Source: Bidens hawaiensis (Eukaryota > Streptophyta > Magnoliopsida > Asterales > Asteraceae). From it: DNA of 64,000 nucleotides. Positions 33,875 to 44,553 of the stretch are shown piece by piece (within the stretch, counting starts at the first letter, position 1; every line of letters starts with the position of its first letter). Below the pieces are notes generated by a model. The model saw nothing but the letters and a program-made list of their open reading frames with translations. It was not told where the DNA came from and ran no database searches. Position numbers and translations under genes: made by a program. The stretch is from the NCBI GenBank assembly GCA_021521415.1, contig JAIQDT010000299.1, positions 1,798,001 through 1,862,000 on the forward strand, given 5' to 3'.

Positions 33875-35513
33875 ATGACCACCCTCATTCCTCTCATTTT
33901 ACGCATGACCGTTGAGGGCGTCGCGGTGTTCCTCCTTTACCCTTGAAGGAGGGATTTTGCCCACGTAGGACCATTCAAGAGTCTTTCATGACCCATACTC
34001 GACGGCTTAAGTGTAAGTGAGGCATGATGGGCTACTTACGATTCATTATATTTAGCTACGATTGACAGTCATTAACTCAATATCGTAAATCTAAGTGAGA
34101 TATAATGGGCCACATATCATGGTCAATTAGAGTAATAATGACCATGAGTCATTATATTTAGCTACGATTGACATATAATCATTAACCCTGTTAACCATCG
34201 TAGACGAATATTACTCATTGTTGACCAAATGGGACAAACGAGGTGTTATATTTCTTAACAAGACCTATTAAGTTTACGTATAACCATCATTTACCCTGAT
34301 AAACTACCATTCGCCAATGTTGACCTTATATGGCCATCATTGATGCGCGAAGACCAATATTGATATACATATTTATTCTAATTGATCATGATACACCATA
34401 GTTATAATTTATACTAGTGTTGACACTATTCAAACCTAACCTTGATTTAACATAGTCGTCCAATATTTACAGTAATAACCCTTTGTAACAGATCTCTATT
34501 AACAATAATTTATCAATCTCGACTATAATAAAAAAAGAAAATTTTCTTATAAGTAGTAAAGTTTTATAAGTTAAATAAAATTTTCGTTAGGTGTAATTAT
34601 AATATTTAATTTATAAAAGTTAATTTATTTTCTAATAATCAACCATTTTAACTTCTCCATGTTAAATTTTCCTCCTAGTATAATTTGACATTTTTTAATT
34701 TCCCTCTTAAAAGTAATAATCCCATACCAAAAGTTAATATTTTTAAATTTCCCTCATTTGCATCCATCTCCTTCGTCACACCGTATCCATAATCGGAGCA
34801 GCAATTGGCCATCCTCGAACCGACACCACAACTACTCCGGATCATTCGACCTAGCTCTAATCGAAGCATTTGTCTGCATTTGTCTGCATTTGCTTCGCTT
34901 GTTACGGTTCTTTGTTTTGCTTTTCTGTATTTAATCAACTTATTTGTAACCAAAAATCCAATTACCCTTAAATTTTTCAATGAATTTCAGTGTGCACCGA
35001 TTTGTTTACTTATTAGCATAAGAATTAAATTTTATGTTTAGGGATTATATAGTTTGAGACAATAAAATTGACCTTCAACTCCCCATTTTAGAACAAAAGG
35101 ACTAGCCTTTGAGTTAATAAACTTTGTCCATATGAATTAAGCATAATAAATATAATAGTTGAAAATTCTGAATAGTCTAATCTTATGGTCCTGTTTTATA
35201 CCACCAGTTTTCGGTGTTAACCAGAAACCAAATCGTTCAATAAGGTTTTCATATTTTGGAACCGACTGATCAAAACTAAAAGGAAAAACCAATCAGGAAA
35301 CCAAAACGATGACCGGTTTGGACGGTTTTAAGCCAAAACTGTGAACACCCCTACAAGCTATTACATAGGCTACATTACTAATTAATAGTTTAATAAAGAA
35401 ATCAAACTGTTATATGCGCAGATATGTTGGAGAATTGTTTCAAGAAGCCATCGTAAGCATCTAAGTTTAATAATGAAATTGTTATTATATATTCACTAAT
35501 AGATTTGCTTATG

Positions 35514-35562
35514 TTGTTTTGTTGTTGTTGTTTTTGTTGTTGTTGTTGTTGTTATTGATTTA
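35514..35562 (+). repeat. (GTT)n microsatellite
   Basis: Imperfect GTT trinucleotide repeat, about 14 units. Confidence 0.85.
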
Positions 35563-35983
35563 CTATTATTATCAGTATAATTTTCAACTTTTATAATTTT
35601 TAATAACAATTTTATATCCTTTGTGCATTCAGAACTTTAATGACGTCTTCTTTTATAGAGATACATATACGTATATTACATTGATGCAGAAACTGTACTG
35701 AACAGAAGGATATATATCAGAGAGACTCCATCGGTTCATTGAGTTCAATGCATTATCATAGCCTCAAAATTTAGAATATCATGAGGTAACTTTTCTTGTG
35801 TCTGTATGTTTTTATTAAATGCGGAGCTCATAATTTTTTTAAATATTTTTTATGCTTCACAATCAGCTGCAGATAGAGTTATAAGAGTTGGATTTGGAAC
35901 GCATTAGTTTTATATTATTTTCATCACAATCAAGTGCAGCTAGAGTTACACAAGTTCGGATGTAAAGTATTTATCTTACTGAT

Positions 35984-36327
35984 GTGAAATTTGAAAGAAA
36001 ATTGGTTGTGTTTATAATGTATGAAAAGGAAATGGAAGGAAAGGGCAGTGGCTATTTTTGTGTTAAAGCCTCGTGGCCTGGAGCATTCATGACTCTTTTT
36101 AGGAATCATGAAAGATACAAAACAACTTACGTTAGCGCATCTCCTGATTATTGTTTCAGCAGTGATGCCCGCGGTAGGTAATATTGTTTTATATTTCTTT
36201 ATTTCTTTTACTTTTAGTAGGTTAAGACACCCAAATAAAGAACGATTATATATTGCTTCGTTTGTTTCAGAGACAAGGATTTATATTATTGGCTCGCTAG
36301 AAGAGTAGATGATGTAATTAGTGTCTG
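35984..36327 (+). pseudogene. Acetyl-CoA synthetase fragment (two exons, intron kept)
   Basis: Exon a (about 35990-36177) encodes GYFCVKASWPGAF and HERYKTTY blocks. A GT...AG intron (36178-36270, ending TTTGTTTCAG) is followed by exon b (36271-36327) with DKDLYYWLARRVDDVI, ending at a proper donor (CTG/GTAAG). Both match the conserved C-terminal part of the AMP-forming acetyl-CoA synthetase family, where DGYYWLTGRVDDVI is a signature. The following exon was not found, so this is a fragment. Intron retention shows capture of genomic DNA rather than retroposition. It lies between the CACTA-like ends. In an intact gene the enzyme activates acetate to acetyl-CoA, in plants in plastids. Confidence 0.8.
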
Positions 36328-37036
36328 GTAAGTTTTTAAATTTAATCATTAGTATATCTAAAACTGTTATACAATATAGTTGATTTACAATTTGTAACAT
36401 AAACAATGGACACCATAGTGCAAAGCAGAATTGAATCGGCTCTATGTATAAATTTTAGGGAAATTAGGCTTTAAATTCAGTTGAGTCACATATTATTGCT
36501 AGCATTGACTGAATTTGAAGATTTGTACACATAATGTTTTTCATGATTTGAATTTAGGCAATAGGATGTGGTAAAATCAAATGATCTAAAACTGCAAAAG
36601 GGCCAAAGGGGCTTAATTTCATGTACTTTTAGATGACTACAGCATTGATGGTCGATTAATATTATTATTTCTTGAATTTATATGTGCAGAAGAAGATTAT
36701 GAAAGTTCTTTATGGGCCAAATTATGAAGTCTTCAAACACTCATTGTTTCTTTTTATCAGTAATTGTATGTCCATATTACCATCTCAGCAGTATCCATAG
36801 AATTTTTACTGGTATGTTGTGATTAATATTCCACCTTTTTAGTTATGAAAATATTAATAGTTTTTTTATGTGTTTTTAATTATATGATGCTTTATTTTTG
36901 TTATTATTGAAGACAAGTTAAAAGCCTTGAATCATGTTGCTCCTGTTTACACATGGTGTTGTATCAATATCAAACGTACTAAGTACAGCATATCAATACA
37001 ACTATGCAAGGTTAACATTCTATATGTTTCCAACTT

Positions 37037-37081
37037 TAATGTTGTTGTTGTTGTTATTATTATTATTATTATTATTATTAG
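37037..37081 (+). repeat. (GTT)n(ATT)n compound microsatellite
   Basis: GTT units followed by about ten ATT units. Confidence 0.85.
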
Positions 37082-37440
37082 TCTATAGTTTGACCTTGTA
37101 AATTTTAATGCAGATTTGAGGATCCTTGATTATGCGAAAGAAGTACAAAGGGCAAGCTGATGGCAGAGTAGATAAATGAGAAGCTTTGGAGCAAAGTTTC
37201 ATGAATGTGGAATTCTTACCCCAAAAGCACATTTAGACTTACCATGTAAACTTTTTGTATTCGGAATATGTCACTTATTAATTATTTTTTAACATTTGGA
37301 AAATGTTTCAATTAAATTATTATTGAAGCTAATGATTGTTACATTTACAATTCGATTGAACTATTATTTTATATTGTAAATCATTTGATTTTGATGGTAA
37401 AATTATCTACAACTATAAGTACTCCATATATACATATATA

Positions 37441-37807
37441 TTCAAATCTAATCAGCGTTTACTTACACAAAATTTGTGTCACCAAAGTTTTTTTAAATTG
37501 TGGCAAAAAAAATGGGGAAAAAAATGCCACTAAAACTCGTATGGATATGTAACTAGGATTACTTTTTAAAGACACAAAAATTGTGCCACAAAAGTTTTTT
37601 TTAATATTGTGGCAAATAAAAAAGTGCCACTAAAAGCGAAAAGACCTTGTGCGGCATATTGGAAAAGTGTCACAAAAGGCTTTAGCGTCACCGCTTCTAG
37701 TGAAAATTTTTTTGTGTGCCGCACATTCTTATAGAGGCCTTTAGTGGCACTTTTTTGTTTTTTAGTGGTACTTTTTGTGTGTCACTACATGGCATTTTTT
37801 TGTAATG
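37441..37807. repeat. CACTA-like right terminal region
   Basis: Ten or so copies of GTGCCACTAAA-like motifs with orientation switching near 37725, ending GTAATG at 37807. The next base belongs to EPRV copy B. Confidence 0.6.
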
Positions 37808-37934
37808 AATTCTATTAAAAGAATTTTTTTCTTTTAGGCATAGAGCCTTGATTTTTTTCTTTCTCTTCTTCCATCACATTATGAATTTTGTGAAAGAGAT
37901 GCATTCTATTTATAGAAAAATATTACGTCATTGG

Positions 37935-39960
37935 TTACGTATTTTGAAAATCACGTGTTAAGCTATCAGCTAGCACGTTTTTTGGTCCTTCGAGATGTTC
38001 AATATCAAAAGAATATCTTGAAAACCAAATTTGCCATCTTACGAGGCGTCCTTGTTTGTTATCTCCTGAAATTTTTATTTTTAGGAAATATGTAAAGTTT
38101 TTATTATATGTCCTGACCAAAAATTTTAGAGGGGTAAGATAAATTGAAAACTTTGAAATGGTGTTTTTTTACAGCCAGCAATTCTTTTTCGTTACTGTGG
38201 TAATTTTTCTCAGCTGGTTTGAAGCTTCTGGAGGTGTATTTACAAATTTCCTCTCTATCAGCTGTTCTTGCTTTTAAGACCCCACCCCAAAAATCAGTTG
38301 AGGCATCTATTTTGATTATAAGGGAGTCTTTCTCTTTTGGAAGATAAAGTTTTGGAAAACTTGTTAAGTTTTTCTTTATCTTTTTGATATAGTGCGTGTC
38401 GGATTTTTTCCATTCCCATACGTAGTCCTTTTTTAGCTTTACCTGTAGTGGTTTTCTGAGTTGTTCTAGCTTTGGAATGTAGCTTTCTGCAGAAGTTAAA
38501 ACACCTAGAAACCTTTCTTGATGTTTTTTATCCTCTAACGTATCTGGAAAGTTATGTAAATTTTCCAAAAATATGTTTTTGTTGGCAGTGAGTTCCTTGA
38601 TCTATTTCAAGTCCTTGAAAATTTATCTTTGTTTTAAAAAGATTTGCTTTCTTTTTTAGACAAAATAGTTCCATGTTTTTCAATTGTTTTTAGAACTAAT
38701 AAAACATAGAAATAGTCTTGTTCTTCAGAGTTAGAAAATATTATAATATCGTCTACATAGACGGTAAAAAAATCTTCTAATCCCCTTAAGGCATTTTGCA
38801 TGTCTTTGAAATATGCTAGGTGCTTGTTTAAGTTCGAAAGAAACTACCTTCCATTGGTAATGACCATCAGGACATGTGAATGTAGTTAATAACTAAGATT
38901 CTTCATCTAACAGTACCTGCCCGAAACCACTTTTGCAGTCGAAAGTAGAAAATATGGTTTTTCCTCTTTAGAGGGTTAATAGCTCCTGCATGCAAGGAAG
39001 ATTATGACTATCTCCTATAGTTGCTGCATTAACCGCTTTATAATTTACGACCATTCGCTTTTTTCCTCAATCTTTTCAGCTTCACTTTCTACTAAAAAAG
39101 GCTGGTGACATATGAGGTGATTTACTTGGAACCATTAATTTTAGTTTAAGTAATTCTTTAATTTGTTTACTAAATTCTTCTCTATCCTGTGGACTGTATT
39201 TCATTGGTTTTACCCTGATTATAATTTTAGGATATATTAATTTTATTGACGCTTTCATCCAATTTTTGGATTTTTCTGGGTCAATAGGATTCTCTGAGCA
39301 TATTTTTTCGAGTAATGCTTCAATTTTTTGATATATTTGTATTTCAAGAAAATACTTTTTTTCTGGTTTTATAACTTCTTGAGTTATATTGGTACCAGGG
39401 ATTTGTTTTATTTTTGAATTCTTTTTCATTGATTCAAGAAAATCAGGTTTTCCTACAGGAAGTGCTTTAGTTATTTTCTTAATCAAAATCATTTCTTGAT
39501 TAAGGTGGAAAGATATTAGGTCTAACCATTGTGTAAAGGGTCCATACAACTGACATAAGTTATTTCCAATGAGCAAATCTATTCCAGATTCCTGTTGATA
39601 AATGGTAGGAATAGGGAATTGTTCTCCTGAAAAATAAACTATAAAATTTCTACAAACCTTATTTATTTTAATTGTTTCTTCATGTGCAATTGTTACTTTA
39701 ATTTTTTTATGAGTGTATTCCCAAAGTTCTTCGGGAATAACGTATTTGCTGGCTAAGCAAAGACTTGCTCCTGTGTCTACATAGCAATGTAAAGTTATTG
39801 TTTTATATCATTTTAAGAAAATTTTTCCTTTAATATAAATAAAGTTGGGATTGGTTATATTAGCATAAACCAATTCTTCTTGTTTTAAAATATTTTGACA
39901 AAAATGTAATTTGTCTGTCTCAGTTTCTTCCCATTTAAGGGTCGTAGTTATTCTGAGTCA
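37935..39960 (-). pseudogene. Caulimovirus protease-RT-RNase H remnant, copy B
   Basis: The protease Asp-Thr-Gly signature is near 39775, the Val-Asp-Asp box near 38755, and a long open RNase H part spans 38104-38568. A larger N-terminal RT piece (39082-39576, 164 codons) survives intact here but is split in copy A. Frame breaks occur near 38110, 38570-38690, 39080 and 39600-39700. The RNase H region lacks the local loss seen in copy A near 4435. It is inactive. Confidence 0.85.
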
Positions 39961-39984
39961 TTTGAAATAGAATTGTCAGATCAA

Positions 39985-41347
39985 ATTTAATTATCACTGA
40001 ATATACTTGAGTTTATCCATCGTAAATGTTTTCTGAAGGGAAATATCCTTCTTTTTCTGCCTCTAGAATAAGCTTTGCTTTTTCTGGGAATTTTTGTCTG
40101 TTAGGACATTCGTTGGGATAATGCACTTTTTTTTTAACGTATCCAACAATGACATTTCTTTTTTTCTTGCGGGCAGATTTTTGGTTTTTCTTTTGAAAAG
40201 TATTTACCAGGGGTCAACTTTCTTTTCTTGGTTTTCCAAAATTTTCTTTTTGTTTTGTATTTTCTTTTATACTTTCCAAAATATTTTTTAAAATATGCAT
40301 CCAAAATATAATAGTGGTGTTTCCATTAAAGTTCTACAACATTTTTTGTTAAATCTTTTTAACTGTTTTTGTTTATTAGCGAAATCATAGTAGAATATTA
40401 TTTCTTCTTTAACAATTCTTGTAGCAAATCCAACAGAATGCATAGTTAAATTGTTCTTTTCTTTATTTCATCTTTCTTTGGCTTTTTCACCTATGATGGG
40501 AATTTTCATTAAATAGGCTTCTATCCAAGAGTGATATTCACCTGTACCTAACTTGTATAAGTTTTTTTTGAATAAATAAGTGAAATCGTCTAAAAGACAT
40601 ATATCACATAGTTGAGCTTTTGTGAGATTTTGTCTCGCTTTTTCAAGTAATTTTTGATTCTCATGATCTTTATTTGTTAGAAAATAAAGACCTAAGAACA
40701 TCATATACATAACGTTGATTATTTAATCAAAAAGATCTTCACCTTGTAAATCTTCATTCCAGACTGTGCCTTTAATGAAATCTTGAACAATGAACAATTC
40801 CCGGAGATCTGTGATCGATAAGTAGCAATAATGCTTTAGCATTAGAGAATTCTTCTGGATTGGACTGGATAATGAGACTAATCTCAGTGTTCCATTTATC
40901 TATAACTTCTTTTCTTTTGTCAAGATCAAAGATACACTCTATTTTAATGGTGTCAATAGCGGTTGAACTTCCATTATTAGAATTTGGTATACCTTTATGA
41001 TAAGGCATAGAAAATTCTGTATTTTTCTTTTTGTGGCTAGTATAGCTAGTATTGGCATGGTTTGTTCTACTATTATGCATAGGAGTTTCTCTTTCAGAAG
41101 AATTTTCTCCTTCGGTTATAGGCTCTGAAGTGTTTTCTTTTTCAGCTTTAGGTTCTTTTATAGTAAAAACCTGTTTTTTCATATCTGGAAAATATTTGTC
41201 TCTCAGACTCTTATTTTCAGAAAATTTTTGTTCGCATTCTTTATGACTTAGTAACATTAATTGAACTAGTTCGTTTATTTGTTTGGCTGAGCATGTCTCA
41301 AGCTGATTATCAAAGAATTGTTCTAATTTTTGAGAAATAAAACTCAT
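39985..41347 (-). pseudogene. Caulimovirus coat-protein-like remnant, copy B
   Basis: ATG at 41347, again overlapping the TGA of the upstream ORF. The first 191 codons (40772-41347) are open, with an acidic Ser/Glu-rich N-terminal domain, and then the frame breaks. The basic C-terminal and Cys-knuckle region (about 40100-40200) is out of frame. Comparison with copy A shows independent later mutations. Confidence 0.75.
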
Positions 41348-41442
41348 TTTTCAGTTTTGTTAAACTCTTGTACTTCTTTTTCAAGATTTTGCTTTTGCTT
41401 TCTTAGCTCGGATATATTTTTTAATTGGGGCATTTACATATA

Positions 41443-43275
41443 TCCCCTGCTCAACCCCAACACGCCCCCGTGGTCAAAGGCTCTGATGTACTTGCGCATG
41501 CGCATTAATTACTCTGACAACTTGGTCGGACATGGGCCGTGCTCAACTCCAGAAGACTCCTTACCTTAGGAGCGGGATGAGTGATACATCCGGCGAGCGC
41601 GGGTGAAGAACACAAAGAAAGCAGGAGCTCGGGGATTGAGATAATCCCTCAAGAGAAAGGAGGCAGACTGGTAATATGGCTTTCAAATTAAGTTCCGAAT
41701 TAGTGGATGCTGCCAAAGGGAGTGGCGATGCCATACGCAAAAGGGAAGAGACTCATAGAATGGCAGAGGCAAATAGAGCTTTTGCACATTTTCGTTAATC
41801 CATGAACAGGATCTATACATCTCGATCGGAAAAGAATCAAGAGAAAAAGAAAGAATCGGAATTGATCGATATATTTCTCGAAACAAACGAAAAGGAAACG
41901 AACACGCCCCCATGCTCAAACTGTAGCATTCCCCCATGCTCAGCTTCAACACGCCCCATGTTCAGTTATTGAATTTTGCCTATAAATAGAATAACTTGTT
42001 GCATTCAAAGGGGGGCATCAAAACTTGATAAAAATTAGTATCAGCATCTCCTTAATTCAAGGATTTTTGCGGGTGAAGAAAGGCTTGGAAGATTCAACAA
42101 CATTTGAAAAAGAGCATTATCATCTCCATACATCTTTAATAGAATTTTTGGTTAGATCACTCTAATTACCATGAGTTTTATATGCTCTTGTTTTCTTGAT
42201 GTTTTGATTATGCTCATCATGAGCTAAATTTTTATTTACCACCATGATTTGTGATGAAACGTGACTAGTTTGATGATTGTAATAAACATGTGGTAATTAT
42301 CTTTGAAGCAATGACATATGCATGATTATCTTTTGGTGAAAAGTTGTGTTTAAATGCTCGATTAATGATTTCAAGATTAATAAATGACAATCCTTTGTAA
42401 AAGACTTTAGATTTATATCATTTGTTTATAAATTGTATGCATGCATGCAACATGTAGCCTTTAAACTAGAAAAGATAAAAAGGGAGTCTTGAATCATTAT
42501 AAAGTCTTTGCTCATAACATCCTTGTGTTATATTTGAAAAAAGAAGACACTTGTTATAATCAATCTAACTAGTCGTAATTTCTTTAAGTTATTGTTAACG
42601 CAAAATACTTAGGTTGTTATGCTAGTCTTGAAAGATTATAAACCAACGGAATGCATGAATATTGTCTATTTTAATCAATCTTAGGTGGGTTATTTGTTGT
42701 TCATTTAATCTTTCCAAAGGATTGTTAGATTTGAATGTCATAAACATGAAATAGAATCTAATCATTATATGTTTCTTAAGATTACCTCACTTATGTTATG
42801 CATGACTCGCGGTGATTAGTTTGTAAATTGTTCATTCTAGTTTTCCAGCGTGTCATGAGAATAATTGTCTTTAACAAGAGGTTATTCTATCTTTATCTAA
42901 AAAGTAAGTTTATCACATGTTTAAGAAATTCGTCGTCAAAAAGAGTCAAGTGGATTCCAAATTATGGTGGTAGCCTTTATTACTTTATTATCTCGTTTAG
43001 ACTTTTTAGCTTGTTTTATTTAAGTAACTAGTTTTAAAATTACTTTTAAAAACAAAAACTTTTAAGATCATTTCTTACGGTTATTTTAATTGCAAAGATT
43101 AAGTATTGAAATTTACATGTCCATGGATTGATACTCGTTTTTACCCATACTTTACTACCACTCAATTGGTACACTTGTCATTTGTGTGTGTTATTAAGTT
43201 TAGGTGAAAACAAATTTAAAACCCGATTTCGTGTGAAAATAATCAAATATTTATATATACATCGCACGCACATCA
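41443..43275 (+). mobile_element. Athila-type element copy B, 5' LTR region
   Basis: Matches 8153-9632 of copy A, with the TATA box near 41981. It is split by a 350-bp foreign insert at 41551-41900. It joins the EPRV directly at 41440 without the 7640-8150 stretch present in copy A. Confidence 0.75.
41551..41900. other. 350-bp foreign filler inside the Athila LTR, possibly organellar
   Basis: The insert has no counterpart in copy A, where CTCC joins AACACGCC directly. Its composition is unlike the surrounding LTR, and it contains a short open frame starting ATGGCTTTC (41675) that ends FAHFR-stop near 41799. The text resembles plastid or mitochondrial DNA, but I could not name the region. No target duplication is visible; there is short A/ACACG overlap at the right edge, as in end-joining repair. 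Confidence 0.5.
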
Positions 43276-44505
43276 CCAAAGGTTACGCAACCGTTCACAC
43301 GTAGTAGCTGAGACGATAAAAAACGAGGCGTTTGCGGATATAGCGACCGAAGAAAACACAAAGGAACAAAACATGGCGGCTCCAAATAATCCAGACAACG
43401 AACCTAACATGAGCCAATACGGCAAGCCTACCCTCGAAGGCTATGGCAATGGTGTGGCGCCACTGGCGATCACTGAAAATTTCGAAATAAAATCCAGCAC
43501 CATTCATATGGTGGAAAATTCTGTTCAATTCCAAGGGCTTCTCGATGAAGACCCCTTGTCTCATATCTCTCGATTCTTACGAATCTGCGATACTTTCAAA
43601 ATCCAGAACTGCTCTGAGGACCAGCCTGGGAGAGGTACAAGAGCTTGCTACGAAGATGCCCACACCATGGACTGAACAAATGGCTCCAAGTCCAGACATT
43701 CTTTGACGCCCAGTCAAGCCAAAACAAACAGGCCAGCGGAGATCTCAGAACCAAATCTCCCAAACGAAGCATTCGAAATCCTAGAGAAAGCAGCCAAGAA
43801 AAGCTTTGCTTACAACCCACCAAGATCCACCCAATCACACAAGGGTATGCACCAAGTTGCTCCAACACTCTCGTCACTGCACAACTCGAAGCACTCTCAA
43901 AGAAATTTCAGCAACTATAAACGGAGTTGGTGAAAGCCAAGACCAAGTGCAACACGTGTGGGGGCGAACACAAAACAAAATATTGCCAGCAAAGCATGAA
44001 GGTTGAAGAAGTCGATTTCATAAGCCGGAAAAGCAACTCCTACGGGAATAATTACAACCCTGGTTGGAAGAATCATCCTAATTTCAACTGGAGGGATGGG
44101 GAAAACAATCAAGCACCACCTGGTTTTGACAAATGCCCTTTCAACCAGAACCAAACCTCCCAACCAAATCCTCAATACCAAAACCAAGAGCCAAGTACCA
44201 GCCAACAAACAAACAATGGAACTACAACAGATAGTCTTTTAGCACAATTGTTGGTGAGCACTGAAACCGCAAAAAAATTAGCTGAGCAAAGGAACCGACT
44301 AACCGAAGAGAGATTCCAGAAGAATGAGATAGAGCTGAGGAATCAGAATGCACATTTGCAAAACATCGAGACTCAAGTGGGGAAACTTGCTCAACTTATT
44401 TCTGAAAGACAACCCGGTGGCCTTCCAAGCAACACAGTAAATAACCCGAATGCAGCTGTGAATGCAGTCACCCTGAGGAGTGGCAGAACCACTACAAATG
44501 CGTAG
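43276..44505 (+). pseudogene. Athila gag, copy B, deleted
   Basis: Corresponds to 9884-11327. The PBS, leader and gag start were removed by the 252-bp deletion. A second deletion of about 200 bp (A coordinates about 10235-10434) removes the capsid-type core. The zinc knuckle CNTCGGEHKTKYC (about 43950-43990) and the Gln-rich tail remain open (43927-44505). Confidence 0.8.
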
Positions 44506-44553
44506 CCAACTTCAGAACCAACCAAGGAAAAGGAAGCTGAGATTCCTGTAGAG

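Larger units (their letters stand above)
29583..37807. mobile_element. CACTA-like DNA transposon with captured gene fragment
   Basis: The left part (29583-29866) and right part (37441-37807) are rich in TGTGCCACTAAA-type subterminal motifs, in direct orientation at left and both orientations at right, as in En/Spm-like elements. The right end reads ...TTTTTTTGTAATG, one base from the usual TTGTAGTG end. The left terminal repeat is missing, cut at the Tekay LTR. No transposase was recognised, so it is non-autonomous. It carries acetyl-CoA synthetase exons, a hAT element and SINE-like pieces. Stretches without anything recognised: 30160-32225, 33883-35980 and 36330-37440. Confidence 0.55.
37808..41430 (-). 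mobile_element. Endogenous caulimovirus-like element, copy B
   Basis: Homologous to 4030-7615 of copy A over its whole length. The transactivator gene is missing because the block starts at the position equal to about 4030, directly against the CACTA right end. The promoter relic is kept at 37900-37965. Coat-protein and polymerase remnants are less broken in places than in copy A. Confidence 0.85.

Noticed and set aside
34675..34980. 101-codon minus-strand frame inside the CACTA-like element
   Set aside because: No recognisable domain; overlaps short tandem text (CATTTGTCTG repeated); the frame is likely chance.
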